Under the pieces are notes generated by a model, which saw only the letters and a list, made by a program, of their open reading frames with translations, was not told where the DNA came from and did not search any database. Made by a program: the position numbers and the translations under genes. From Bisporella sp. PMI_857 (taxonomy: Eukaryota; Ascomycota; Leotiomycetes; Helotiales; Helotiaceae), in the NCBI GenBank assembly GCA_021307315.1, contig JAJSPD010000093.1, positions 91,074-155,073 on the forward strand: a stretch of 64,000 nt of DNA. The letters run 5' to 3'. Numbering within the stretch: the first letter of the stretch is position 1; each line of letters begins with the position of its first letter. This document shows positions 11,274-23,096 of the stretch, one piece after another.

Positions 11274-14200
11274 CTACATCAAAGGATTTCTCAAGAATGG
11301 CACAACGCCATTACAAAAGCTTATCAAGTTACCTATCCGTGTGGCTTCGGCCTCTTGACATTCCCTCCAGACTTTCAAAGCCTCTGTCAACTTCTGATCG
11401 TACGCAACGGCGTCGCCATGAAGCCTCAAAAATACTGCCATCCATGCCTGGACTAGCTCATAATCACGTCTTTGCCTTAACCTACTAGTTAAGGCTTCAA
11501 CAAAGTTAACAAGTTCATCAGACTCAGATTCTTCACCAGGATTCAATGAGCGAATCTGAAGATCCGCCGCTGATGGTGAAAGGCCCTTTAGTTGCTCAAT
11601 GAAAGCATTATCTTTGGAAAAGTTAGTATGCACATCGCCAAGGAAACATTAAACATACAATCTTTGCTTTCCCCACTAGCGCGGAGAGCAATCGTGAAGA
11701 CTCCCTCAGAAGCAGTCCGGTCCATCTTCATAATGCGTGACCTTTCTGCCACAGCGTCTGATACCTTTCCTTCTTCATCCGAAATAGCGGCCACCTGTGG
11801 TTTCTCCAACGAGGGAAGGAAGAACGGGGCTTTCTCAGGCAACTTTGGGGCTTCTGTTGGCTTGTTGCGTTGTTTGATGAGATCGAGGTGCAAAAGTGTT
11901 TGCCACCGGCTCTTCGGCACCATACTCAACGTCACCATGTCTGCGCTTAATTGCTCTAATGATATGGCAGGAGCAGAGTCCTCATCTTCCTTCGCCTCTT
12001 CATTAAATGCGCCATCAATCAGGCCATGCCCACCCTCGCCAGAGACTGTTGGCCCTGAGACCTCTGCAATGTCCTGCTCAGAGATGTGTCGAGTTGGAGC
12101 ATGAGTAAACAAGGTTTTGTTGCTCCATATGTTGATGCCAACCTGGCCTTCACATGTAGTCGCAAGAAATTCGCCCGTACCCGAGAATGCTAACGCTGTG
12201 CACTGACTCTTCATCTTGATTGCATCAATCATATGTCCTGTGGGAAGATCCCAAACGCGTATAAAGCAATCTTTTGAAGCCGCGAGAATCCATCTACCAT
12301 CATTTGAAAAACAAAAGTCATTTATTCCTTTTTGGCAGCCCCAGAGCTCTCTGATGGTTCTCTTTGTTTCGATATCAACAACTCTAATCGTGAGGTCATC
12401 GCAGGTTAGGGCAATGAGATCACTTGAAGCATGATACCGAATGCCGGTAATGGCTACCCTTGGGTGCCAGTCAATCTCATCTACGAGATGTCCCTTCCCA
12501 AATTCCCAGAACTTGATTTTCCCATCCGACGAACAGCTGATAACATTCTTGTTCAGAGAATCTACAACCAAGCCACTGACTGCCTTACTATGTCTTCCTA
12601 AGCCAAAAGGAAATGATTTCCCTGTCTTTCGTTCGTCTGCAACTGGATTGTCCAAGGCTTGTAACTGCAGTAGTTTTAATTTCTTTGCTTGTGCTGGGGT
12701 GACTTTCGAGGGATAAGATTGCCGATGTTGCCCGGACTGCAGGTTGTACGTATCAATGCCACCTTTTGCTGAACCAATAACTGCAAATGTCCCGCAGGGG
12801 CTCATCGCAACACTAGTGACGTTTCCACCATCTTTAGTTTCAAATGCCCAACGTCCTGCCTTTTTTCTCCCCCAAAACCAGGTGCGAGCATACCTGTCAT
12901 CTCGGTGGCCAGTTACCACACTTTCCCATCCTGTCACCCCACTAGCTGTTGCATCTGTCGGACCTTTCTGAGCATTTATCCCCTTTTGCCAGATCGCCCC
13001 ATTACCTGCATTGGCTCCCATGCCACCATCTCTGTTAAGAGACATTGCTATGCAGGTGACTTCGGGTGCTTTGAGATCCTCTAATGACGTACTCGGCTCG
13101 TTCGCTAATGAAACATTTGCTAGAATGCCGAGCTTTTTGGCCTTCTTTCGAATGTTACCTTGACTTAACTCCGTGCTCTGCCCATCCCGTCGGAGACTCC
13201 ACCCCCATAGGCTTCTATCCATTCCCGCACTAACAAGCCATTTGCCTCCCTTATCTGCACCATCTGCGTCGTTGGGAAGGAAGTGTAAGCGTGTTACTGG
13301 GGCTGCATGCCCACTTCGTGAATGCAGAATACGAGGAACTGCAGAATATGGTGTCTCATCAAATATCCAAGATTTCAATGAGTTGTCCAATCCACTTGTA
13401 ATAATTATCGGCTGCCCGGGAAGAAACTCCACCTTACTGACGCCTCCTCCCACAATCACCTGTGAATCTGATGGAGGATTGTGGGCTCCTCGAAGTATTC
13501 CCATCACTCTTCCGCCTCCATTAAGATCCCAGAATGTCACGTCTCCATTATCAGGCCCTGTTGTTGCCATCACCCCTGGTTTGCTGCCATCCTCGCCTGC
13601 ACCTAGATCATCTGTTCGAAAAGAAATCGAAGTAATTGCGGACTTGGAGAGCCCTCCATTGAGCTGAAGTAGTGACTTGTCGGTTCTTACGTTGTGTATG
13701 ACGATGAGGCCCGTAGAGTAGGCGATTGCCAATAATGATAAAGCAGGTGTGGGCTGGAGAGCAGTAACTGCACCACAGTCTATCGTAGGAGGAAGGAGAG
13801 TATATATCAACTTCCCGGAGCTCAAATTCCAAATCTCAATACTACCGTCCTTCCTTCCCGCAAATATCTTGTTCAAGTAGGTTGGCATAGTAGAAATGCC
13901 TCCAGTGAGCTCATTACCACCTTTCGACGTCGCAGTCGGAAACAGTGTCGTGTAGTGCTCATAGGTGGATGCTTTCCAGACTTCAATCCTTGTCGTGCAG
14001 CATCCGACTATCCATGTTCCGAAGATCAAAATCTTCCTGATAGGCTCCTGCAAGTCCGAAGGTAATACGCACTCGTCCAGTTTCTTTCCGCGCCTGAATA
14101 TCCAAAGACCATGTGAAGCATTGGGCTGAATGCCTCCCCAAGCTGCGAAAACTACATCTTTCCAAGCTGCCGTCGCTGTGATATCTTCTGGTGTCTGCGG

Positions 14201-14523
14201 ACGAGTGAGGAAAACCAAGTTGAGACCACGCTTTAAGTCATATGTTTGAAGACAACGTCCGACCGAGGTGGTGATCTGAAAAGTTGTTTTGCCTAAGGGT
14301 ATCGAGGTGAAAGGCACAGAGGTAGATGACACTAGTCCTATCGTCTATGATATACCTGTTAGCGACCTATACAACTCGTCTTGAGCACACCAAATCATAC
14401 CCGGAAAGGCGCAAAAATCCTCGATTCTCGTTTTGTCCTCCGTTTAGGATTCTCTCCGCCATTGAGTTTCTGTCTTTTGACAATCGGGCCATCTTGAGGC
14501 TGGTTTACGAGTGAAGATGGCAT
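11274..14523 (-). CDS. UTP21: U3 snoRNP / SSU processome WD40 protein Utp21
   Basis: Three exons: 14401-14523, 11659-14344 and 11274-11611 (1048 aa). The introns are 56 and 47 nt; the first has a GCTAAC branch site and both have GT-AG ends. Exon 1 (MPSSLVNQPQDG..RRTKRESRIFAPFR) joins in phase to TIGLVSSTSVPFTS, a highly conserved Utp21 sequence. The body is a double WD40 propeller (for example SSDGKIKFWEFGKG, ASKDCFIRVWDLPTGHMIDA), and the C-terminus is the Utp21-specific domain (FIEQLKGLSPSAADLQIRSL, ALTSRLRQRRDYELVQAWMA). Utp21 is in the UTP-B subcomplex, which binds U3 snoRNA and drives 18S pre-rRNA processing in the nucleolus. An intron-blind reading would miss both ends: the long open frame starts on GTG at 14332 and runs to a false stop in intron 2. 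Confidence 0.95.
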
Positions 14524-14669
14524 AATTTAGGACTATTGTATGGAGACGACACCTATTAACAAAAACATATCAAAAGGAGGCGTTCCGTCATAGATTGGAC
14601 TGAATTCAGCGGCCGATTCTGGGTGGAAGGACTGTAACTGGTGATTTTCCTTCTCGGCTCAACCTCTTA

Positions 14670-14700
<31 letters not shown>

Positions 14701-15277
14701 CCCTTTTCTCTCTGTTGCCAAGTCTAAACCCTGAAAGCAACGTGGGAAGAGGTTTAGGGCTGGAAACTTACCCCCTACTGATACCTAAGCAAGATCTTGA
14801 ATGCTCAAACATGAGGGCACATGAAACATTAAACGACTTATTGATACTAAAAGGCTGATGGTTAGAACTACCTTACCGTAGATGTAGATGTAGATGCTTT
14901 CACTATCTCTCTATTCTATTTTGATAGATCATGAGCGACCGTAAAAGTATCAATATGTGCCTCGCTGTGGCTCAACACCACTCACGCCCGGACGTCACTG
15001 ATAAGTCCACCCCCCGGCCCCAACCCCACATTCACATTCACTTTCGCATTCATATCTTTCTACGCTGTGGCTCTTCAGCAGGAGATATCGACTCTCTCAG
15101 GCTCGCATTCCTCTATAGAATCGCATCCACCTTGAAGGAGAATTACCCCGTTTACATGGGACCAAGCGGCCTAGAAAATAAAGGTGGTATGCGTATTCAA
15201 TGGCTCTCGGCAGCTGCCAGCATAGAAGCATCGCTAACACTTTTACTGGGTCTTTTTTAGTACCCTTTTTCCCTTTT
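14524..15277. promoter_or_regulatory. Divergent intergenic region UTP21-VIP1
   Basis: Shared upstream DNA of two genes transcribed away from each other. It contains a run of 29 T at 14672-14700, a poly(dA:dT) tract of the kind that excludes nucleosomes in fungal promoters, and pyrimidine-rich sequence towards VIP1. Core promoter elements cannot be assigned with confidence. Confidence 0.45.
14672..14700 (+). repeat. T29 homopolymer
   Basis: An uninterrupted run of 29 thymines in the UTP21-VIP1 intergenic region, followed by CCC. The length is likely to vary between isolates. Confidence 0.9.
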
Positions 15278-18200
15278 ATGATGGCAGAAGACTCTAAACA
15301 GTCACCCGACAATCCGGTCGACTATTTCCATGGCAATATAAACAGACCAGAATCTCAAGCTCAAGTCCAGTCTCTGATTTCTGTCGGGGCCTCCAAGTTA
15401 CGATCCAGGACTCCGTCGCATAGTCTTTCTGCTTCCAACGGTGGGTCAACCATTGCTAGTAGGAAAAGTACTTCAGCAACCTCGACTCAAGAAACGCATG
15501 CTGAACGAGCAAATATTTCTATGCCTCCACCGCCTGGAAGGCACTTCATGAGATCACGCACATCATCGGAATATAGTCAGAAAGGGGGTTTGTCGCCGGA
15601 GATCTGGAGGCAAGGTGTCAATTCGACAGGCAAGATGAATAAAGATGAGTTTGCAGTGGAGGATTTCGACACCCCTCGATTGACATCTGGCATCACGACA
15701 GATGATTCAAGGCACTCAACTCTACCTGAAGCAGCGCTCCGGTCCCGGCCATCCATGTCTGATATAGAGCCAAAGCGGATGTCAGTTTCCTCGATGTATT
15801 CACTTAGTTCCGCTAGAGCAGGAGGTGCTCCAAGTTCCACCGCATCCGCGAATGGATCCGAAGCGGGCACAGGCACAACAGCAAGATCGCCCTCTGGTAA
15901 CATTAGCAAGGGGTTAGGAACATCACAGGCGGAAACGTCAACTTCGGCCATCTCGGTCACTACCTCTTCCACAAGTATTCAAGGAGCAGCAACCAATTAT
16001 CAGCTTACACCAAGAGAAACCCCAGCTCATGCATCTGAGGTTGCAAAGCGTAATGCTACCCAACGAGGGGAGGGTGCTCCTCGAGCCCAGCCACCCACCA
16101 GGGACAGAAGCCGTCCGAAGAGGAGATTCAGTGGCAGCACTGGCGCAAGTAGTCATAGCCCAAGTAGTGAACGTGGTCTTATACCGAAAAAGGATGAGGA
16201 TCCAAAGCCCACACCCCTAGGGATCATTGGGGTGTGTGCTCTCGATGTCAAAGCTCGTAGCAAGCCGAGCCGAAACATTTTGAATCGTCTGATCGCGAAA
16301 GGCGAGTTTGAGGTAGTGGTATTTGGGGACAAAGTTATCTTGGACGAAGAAGTCGGGAATTGGCCAATCTGCGACTTCTTGATTTCTTTCTACTCGGATG
16401 GTTTCCCATTAGACAAAGCAATTGCATATGTTAAGGCTCGAAAGCCATTTTGTGTCAATGATGTACCAATGCAAAAGATTCTCTGGGACCGTAGAATATG
16501 TCTAAGAATTTTAGATAAAATAAAGGTTGCGACACCAAAGAGAGTGGAGGTGAACAGAGATGGTGGACCAAGCATCCTAACAGCGGACATGGCTAAGCAC
16601 TTGAAAGATACGACCGGCGTCGTACTAGAAGGGCCAGAAGACGGCACCGGTGGGCAGATGGCAGCCCCTCGTGTAGTCGAACTCCTTGACGATGGTGATA
16701 CCTTGAGCGTTGACGGCACCTTGCTGACGAAACCTTTTGTTGAAAAGCCCGTCAGTGGAGAAGACCATAACATCTGCGTCTATTACCCTAAATCCCAAGG
16801 TGGTGGAGCTCGTAAGTTGTTTCGCAAGATTGGAAATAAGAGCTCCGAGATGGTGGCCGACCTGACTACCCCTCGTGCCATTTCAGAGCCTGGGAGCAGT
16901 TATCTATACGAGAAGTTCATGACAGTGGATAATTCTGAAGATGTCAAGGCGTACACAGTAGGAGATAATTATTGTCATGCAGAGACACGCAAGTCACCCG
17001 TAGTTGACGGCTTGGTCAGACGGAACACTCATGGAAAGGAAATTCGATATATCACAAGTCTCACTGCTGAGGAGGCAAAAGTGGCAAGTCGAATTGCCCA
17101 AACCTTTGGACAGCGTGTATGCGGCTTCGACCTATTGCGTTCTGGAGGCAAAAGTTATGTCATTGACGTAAATGGTTGGAGCTTTGTCAAGGACAATGAA
17201 GAATACTACGATAATTGTGCGAGACTTCTACGAGAAATGTTTGTCCACGAGAAACAGAAACAACTTGGAACTCAAATACCTGCAACGCTTGCTGGCACTG
17301 CGGCTTCATTGCCTCCACCCGAAAAAAAAGATAATGCCGGAAAGGAGCCAAGTCATCGTTCAGCGCTGCAGAGCATTATCTCTAAATCTCCCAGTATATC
17401 GAAACTCCATGTACACCATAGGAAGACCCCAGTAGAATCTCCAGAACCCTCTGGGGCTCCAACGCCAAGAACTACTCCTCCTGGTGCGGACAGAGGACTA
17501 AATCTTGACCTCCCAGTTATACCAACAACACTTCTTCCTCCACCCGCAGTATCATTGCCAACCGCAAGCTTATCACCGGTTGCTCAACCAATCACCTCAT
17601 CCACCACTGCTGTTAACTCAGCTGACGATGATGGAGAAATGCTCCCACCACCAGCACCGAAGCATACATGGAAGCTCAAGGGTATGGTCTCTGTCATCCG
17701 TCATGCCGATCGAACGCCAAAGCAAAAATATAAGTTTACATTTCACACAAAGCCATTCATAGAATTGTTGAAAGGCCACGTGGAAGAGGTTCTTTTGACA
17801 GGAGCGGCCGCTCTTGAGAGCGTGATGACAGCTACTGATGAAGCAATGAAAGAAGGCATCGAGGATAGAGAGAAGCTGCGAACATTAAGAAATGTGCTAG
17901 TCAAGAAGGGTGGCTGGGCTGGAACGAAAGTTCAGATCAAGCCAATGTTTACCAAAAAGAAGCCGATACAGCAACCGATTCCTGAGGCCGAGCCGGATGC
18001 TTCTGTGAGTGCTCTGGAATCTACCATTGTATCTCCGATCTTGAATAACGGGGACAGCTCAGACGACTTCATAGGCAGGCGGCCACCTACACGTAATGAC
18101 TCTGTATCTGATACTACACTATCGCGGATCACGGCTGCGGAAAATAGCTTGGTACTTGACAAATTACAGCTTATTGTCAAATGGGGTGGTGAGCCAACAC

Positions 18201-20105
18201 ACTCGGCCAGATATCAAGCGCAGGAGTTGGGAGATAATATGCGAAATGACCTCCTTCTGATGAATCGAGAGGTTCTTGACGAAGTACACGTATTCAGCAG
18301 TTCAGAGAGGCGTGTGACTACAAGTGCACAGATCTTTGCTTCTGCTTTCACAAACCAGAAAGATCTGCCCTCCGATTTCATTACCATTCGAAAGGATTTG
18401 CTCGATGACTCTAATGCTGCCAAAGACGAAATGGATAAGGTCAAGAAGAGGCTCAAAACGCTATTACGGGAAGGTGAAGAAGCGCCTCCTCAATTCGCAT
18501 GGCCCCTTAATATGGCTGAGCCGTCTATCGTCCAGAAAGATGTGGTTCAGCTAATGAAGTTTCATCGCAAAGTAATGAGGCAGAATTATAGCAAGCTTTA
18601 TGGTGGTGCATCTTCTTCCCTGAATGCTATCGCCAACCCTGGCGGCAAAGAGAAACCTGAAGGCGCCTCATCTATTGGTTCGGCAATATCCCAAGCTACT
18701 GCGACAGGAAATATACAAGCCAGGTGGTGTTGTGGCGAAGACGCAGAGCTCTTCAAAGAGCGGTGGGAAAAGCTCTTCGGGGAGTTCTGCGACTCAGAGA
18801 AGGTTGATCCGAGCAAGATATCAGAGCTTTATGACACGATGAAATTTGATGCATTGCACAATCGCCAATTTCTTGAGTGGGTATTCACTCCAAGCAAAAC
18901 TATACTCGAAGAGGAGGAGAAAAGGGCATCTGCAGCCGAAACAAAACCTCGAGGGGATGGCCTCGAGAGAAGCGATAGCACAGAAAAAGAAAAGGAGAAA
19001 CCCAAAGATGCTGAGGATATGAAAGTTGATAAGAAGGAGACAGCGGCTCTGGAGCGTGCCGAGACTAACAAGAGCTTGCATCGACGGATCTTCAGACGTA
19101 AATCCGTTATGGCAGAGACCAAGCCTTCTGCTGAGTATCCACCTGAACAAGTAAGCACATTGACCTGCTGTACGACTCACTCTAACATTTCTATAGTATT
19201 TCAAATTATTCTCAGGCAACAGCGAAACAAAAGCAAAGACGGATGTACGACTCGGAAAGCTGAGAGATCTGTATAGGCTTGCTAAGGTGCTTTTCGATTT
19301 CATCTGTCCTCAAGAATATGGAATGGCAGATAGCGAAAAGCTTGAGATTGGATTGCTAACCTCGCTCCCACTCCTCAAAGTACGTATTCATACATAGAAG
19401 CTGCTTGCTATTCTGACATGGTCGCAGGAGATTGTCCAAGATCTGGAGGAAATGCAAGCATCAGATGAAGCCAAGTCATTCATATACTTCACCAAAGAAT
19501 CGCATATATACACGTTGCTTAATTGCATTCTTGAGGGTGGCATTGAGACGAAGATAAAGCGTTCTGCAATCCCTGAATTGGACTATCTTTCTCAGATCTG
19601 CTTCGAGCTATACGAGTCAGAGAACAAGACTCCTGCTGATGCGCCGCCAGGAGATGTTGCCAAGTATGCGTACTCAATTCGTATTACCATATCTCCTGGT
19701 TGCCATACTTTCGATCCTCTAGACGTTCAGCTCGACAGCAAGCACTGTATATCTTGTGCACCGCGACGAAGCTTGACCGCTCATGGAGATTGGAAGGAGG
19801 TAATTGAGACCCTGAGAGCAAAATTCCACCAGTAAGTTTTCACAACAGAGAATGTCGAAAAGTTCGAGGCCATCTAATACATCACTGTTAGAGTTAAATT
19901 ACCCAAAAGTTTCCTCGCAGTCAATCTTTCGGAAACGCATACCTTCCACAGAAAAGAGGTGCAAGATGAATCTCAAGCAGGACCGGCAGAGGGTGTTACC
20001 AAAAACGAAATTGAAGTCAGATTTTCTAATGCGGTTTCTAATCATACCAATGCTGTTCAAGCTGAACAGTCAGAATTACAAACAGGTGCTGATGTGAATA
20101 AATAG
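15278..20105 (+). CDS. VIP1: Inositol hexakisphosphate / diphosphoinositol-pentakisphosphate kinase (Vip1/Asp1/PPIP5K)
   Basis: Four exons: 15278-19150, 19197-19379, 19428-19831 and 19892-20105 (1557 aa). Introns are 46, 48 and 60 nt and phases agree. The start [10 protein letters not shown] is preferred; an in-frame ATG at 15200 lies before a branch-site/T-rich/TAG tract that looks like an intron end. A Ser-rich disordered N-terminus is followed by the ATP-grasp kinase domain (about 315-660: [44 protein letters not shown]). A Ser/Pro linker leads to the histidine acid phosphatase-like domain opening with [15 protein letters not shown] (RHADR about 808-812). The enzyme makes 1-IP7 and InsP8, which signal phosphate status and cell shape; the second domain hydrolyses them. 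The tail after [12 protein letters not shown] is acidic and divergent. It is longer than the yeast proteins because of the disordered segments. Confidence 0.96.
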
Positions 20106-20687
20106 AACGGATGAGGTCCCGTCGCATTCTCTAAGCCAAACCGCACCCGAATGGCTAACAAGAGTTTGTGATTTCAAGTAAGGTTTATGTGTGACGGAAT
20201 GGTGCATAGAACTTCAGCGACAGGTTGAAACAGCTTATGACCCGGCTAACCGGCATGATACATTCTTCTAGACCTTGAGATAGATCCAAAGAATACGTAG
20301 GTGTACATAGAAAGAGTATAGACTAATGTACGTATTGAACTGAGGCATATCTTCTTAGTTTGGATTAATCTAGATAACATATCGATGCACTGCGACCCGC
20401 CTTTTCGAATCTCAACACCTTGTGGCAATCCCTAATGTTGAGAGAGTGACGACGCAAGAGTATCGAAATGACAAAGCATGCGTCACGCCACCATATTAAC
20501 GGAGAGTCTATTGTTGGGATCAATCAGTTTTAGGCGTCGGATAAGATCTCGGCGTGGCATATGATAGCATCTGTTTGTGTAAACTTTGGTTTGGCTAAAA
20601 CAACAGGGCTGTATACGTTACATACGACGCGCAAGTACTACATATACTAGACGACTTAATAGAGGCGCCACGCAGGAAAGAAAGGGG

Positions 20688-20722
20688 AAAGAGGAAGAAA
20701 GAGGAAGAAAGAGGAAGAAAGA
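20688..20722 (+). repeat. GAGGAAGAAA short tandem repeat
   Basis: About three and a half copies of a purine-only 10-bp unit inside a longer purine-rich tract, in the gene-poor region after VIP1. Confidence 0.8.
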
Positions 20723-22537
20723 GCGACTCGGGCTTTATCCAGTTACTTGACTTGGCCTAGGGAGGTGGTAGCCGGGAAGCTTCCCGCCGCCTCTGCAAAA
20801 TTCTCCGACATGTGGGAAGATGGAAATTTGGTGTAATGCGAAGGAATGACCGACATATCGATACAGTAAGCATAATAAAGACGCTGATAGGTGCCCAAGT
20901 TTGTGTTTCCTGATGCTGCTATGGGTATGGGGTAACCCGTATATAGAACATTAAGCAGTGAACGAGAGTTTCCCTGATGTGAAGACAGTCACAATCCGAT
21001 CTTCGCGAACTCGATTAGGCGACCTGATGATATAGTGATCATCATAGAAAAGCGGGGGTTGGATAGTCATTTCCGATAGTGGTTGCCAGTAGGGACGACG
21101 AATATGACTGAGACGTACCAACGACCTCTGGGGCTTGATCAAAAATCAAGACCGAGACCGAAACGGCACGGGATAGGTTCCGGATAGAAGGACCTTGTCG
21201 GCATGTTGGCAAGCACTTGCTAGGCTTTCGTTTGTTTTTACAAAACATATTTCCGGGGCGCCTGAAGCGGAAGACAGCCAAACGTTAAGCCGCACAGGTT
21301 ACTTTACTTTGGAATTGATCCAAGGAATGTCTTTTCTGAGCATCTATGTCATATTCCCTAGCATGATCTATATCATATTTCCTGGCATAAGATGACCGAT
21401 CGTCGTGCATGATAGCCTGAAACATATCCCATAAAGTATCCCTTCAAGCCCTTTCCACGCCGGCAGTTATCGCGAGTCGGCGTCCAGAAGCCTCCTTCTG
21501 CCAGCCTTTGAGCTTAAATTTTCTTCTCCTGGGTTCTAGTGCTGGGGGAAGAGATCCGGATGACGCCACAAGGCTGATGTGTACTGGCTTGGTGCATTGA
21601 AGGTGTTATTGGACTGGACAGTAGCTGACTTCAAGTGGAATCGATTGAACAAACGCTGAAGTTGCGGTGAGCTGTAGCGGTGAAGCAGCATGTGAGAAAC
21701 TGGAGTTTTATTCAGGTCCTATATCAACAATTGTGCACTGGGTCATATAAATTTGGGTCAAATCGACTGAGGCTGTATGTACTGTACAGTACATGGGGTT
21801 AGATTGGGACGACCGGGTAACCTATTGGATTCTGCTTGGCTTTTGGGAGACGGGGGCTAAATTTGGAATTGTTCTATAAACCATGTTGAGCATATTAAGA
21901 TCCAGGCTGATCTTTTCGAATACAATATTGAGGCTGTTGAGGCTGCGTGATGCCGAGGTAGTGTAACCTTGACTTGATCGAGGGTAGTGAATCAGTGAAA
22001 CCTTGACTTCCACCACTCCCTCGCCTGCGTATAGTTAGCGTAGGCGAAAGCACCCTCGGCATAGTTCCTGGCCTATTGTGCAGCGAGAGTACTTAGTCAA
22101 TCCAAGTTTATTCTGCAGCTGCCACATGTTCCAAGGATGTCGGCCGCAGGAAGGCTAGTCCAGCTTCCAGCCTCCAGCCTCCAGGCGGCTCCAGGGTGGC
22201 GGTTCGGAGTGAACTGGGGGGCCACCAGTCGTCCCCAATTGCAGCTTGCATCGGACATTAAATCGAGTTTCGGGACCCTGGGAGGTAAGGGCATTGGGAT
22301 CCGGCTGCATATGGAGTAGGGATAGGATGTATTCGCGTTTTATTCACTGATATGAATTGCATAGAAGGTTGTTATTTGAGGAGCTTGCTCATGGTCTGTG
22401 TGAGTGTCGTATTAATCATCAACAGGTCATCTAAGTATGGTTTACAGTAGCAGGAGATAATAGCGATATGGGGCAGCGAGGCATCCAAGAAGAAGAATAC
22501 CAACGGGTACAGTGCAGCAGCATGTTGTGGGCTTCTC

Positions 22538-22605
22538 ACAATAATAATAATAATAATAATAACTATTAATACTAGTACTACTACTAGTAGTAGTACTACT
22601 CTAAC
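22538..22605 (+). repeat. AAT and ACT/TAG trinucleotide repeats
   Basis: An AAT microsatellite of about eight units is followed directly by a partly palindromic run of ACT/AGT units (ctactactagtagtagtact). Confidence 0.8.
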
Positions 22606-23071
22606 TACTACGACCACAACCAGATCAGTAGTCAGCCCAGCCTTCCCCACCATAGGGCACCACGTAGACCCCGTTACAGGGCCGCATAGCTAATGACGGT
22701 GTTCTTGCCGGCTACCGAAACCCTATAAGGATATGCAAGTAGTAGTCGACCTACTTCTGTGTGATTCGCCATTTATTAGGGGCATGGCTGCTCCCCCTTG
22801 CGAGTTTCACCGGACTTTTTGTTTACGATAGACCGAGTATCGTACGATAGCGATGAATAATGACGGCATGCTTGTGCTTCATGTTTGCGAGTGACACACC
22901 CACCACCTTCTTTCGCTCGTTCCTCCATGGTCGCCGCGCACATACAAATGGGCTCATAGCAATGGAGCAAATTTCGTCTATGAGCTATGCAGCACGATGC
23001 CTAGTTTCAATTGGATTGGGGAGTGCCTTAATTGGTGCAATTATTCTCGAAATTATCACCATTGGATCTGC

Positions 23072-23096
23072 AGTACAGTACAGTACAGTACAGTAT
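23072..23096 (+). repeat. Tandem CAGTA pentanucleotide
   Basis: About five consecutive copies of the pentamer CAGTA. The same pentamer or its complement recurs in short arrays near 21780, 41936-41957 and 42440-42462 in this window. Confidence 0.8.

Noticed and set aside
13173..13667. 164-codon plus-strand ORF inside UTP21
   Set aside because: It is antisense to strongly conserved Utp21 WD40 sequence and has no motif of its own.
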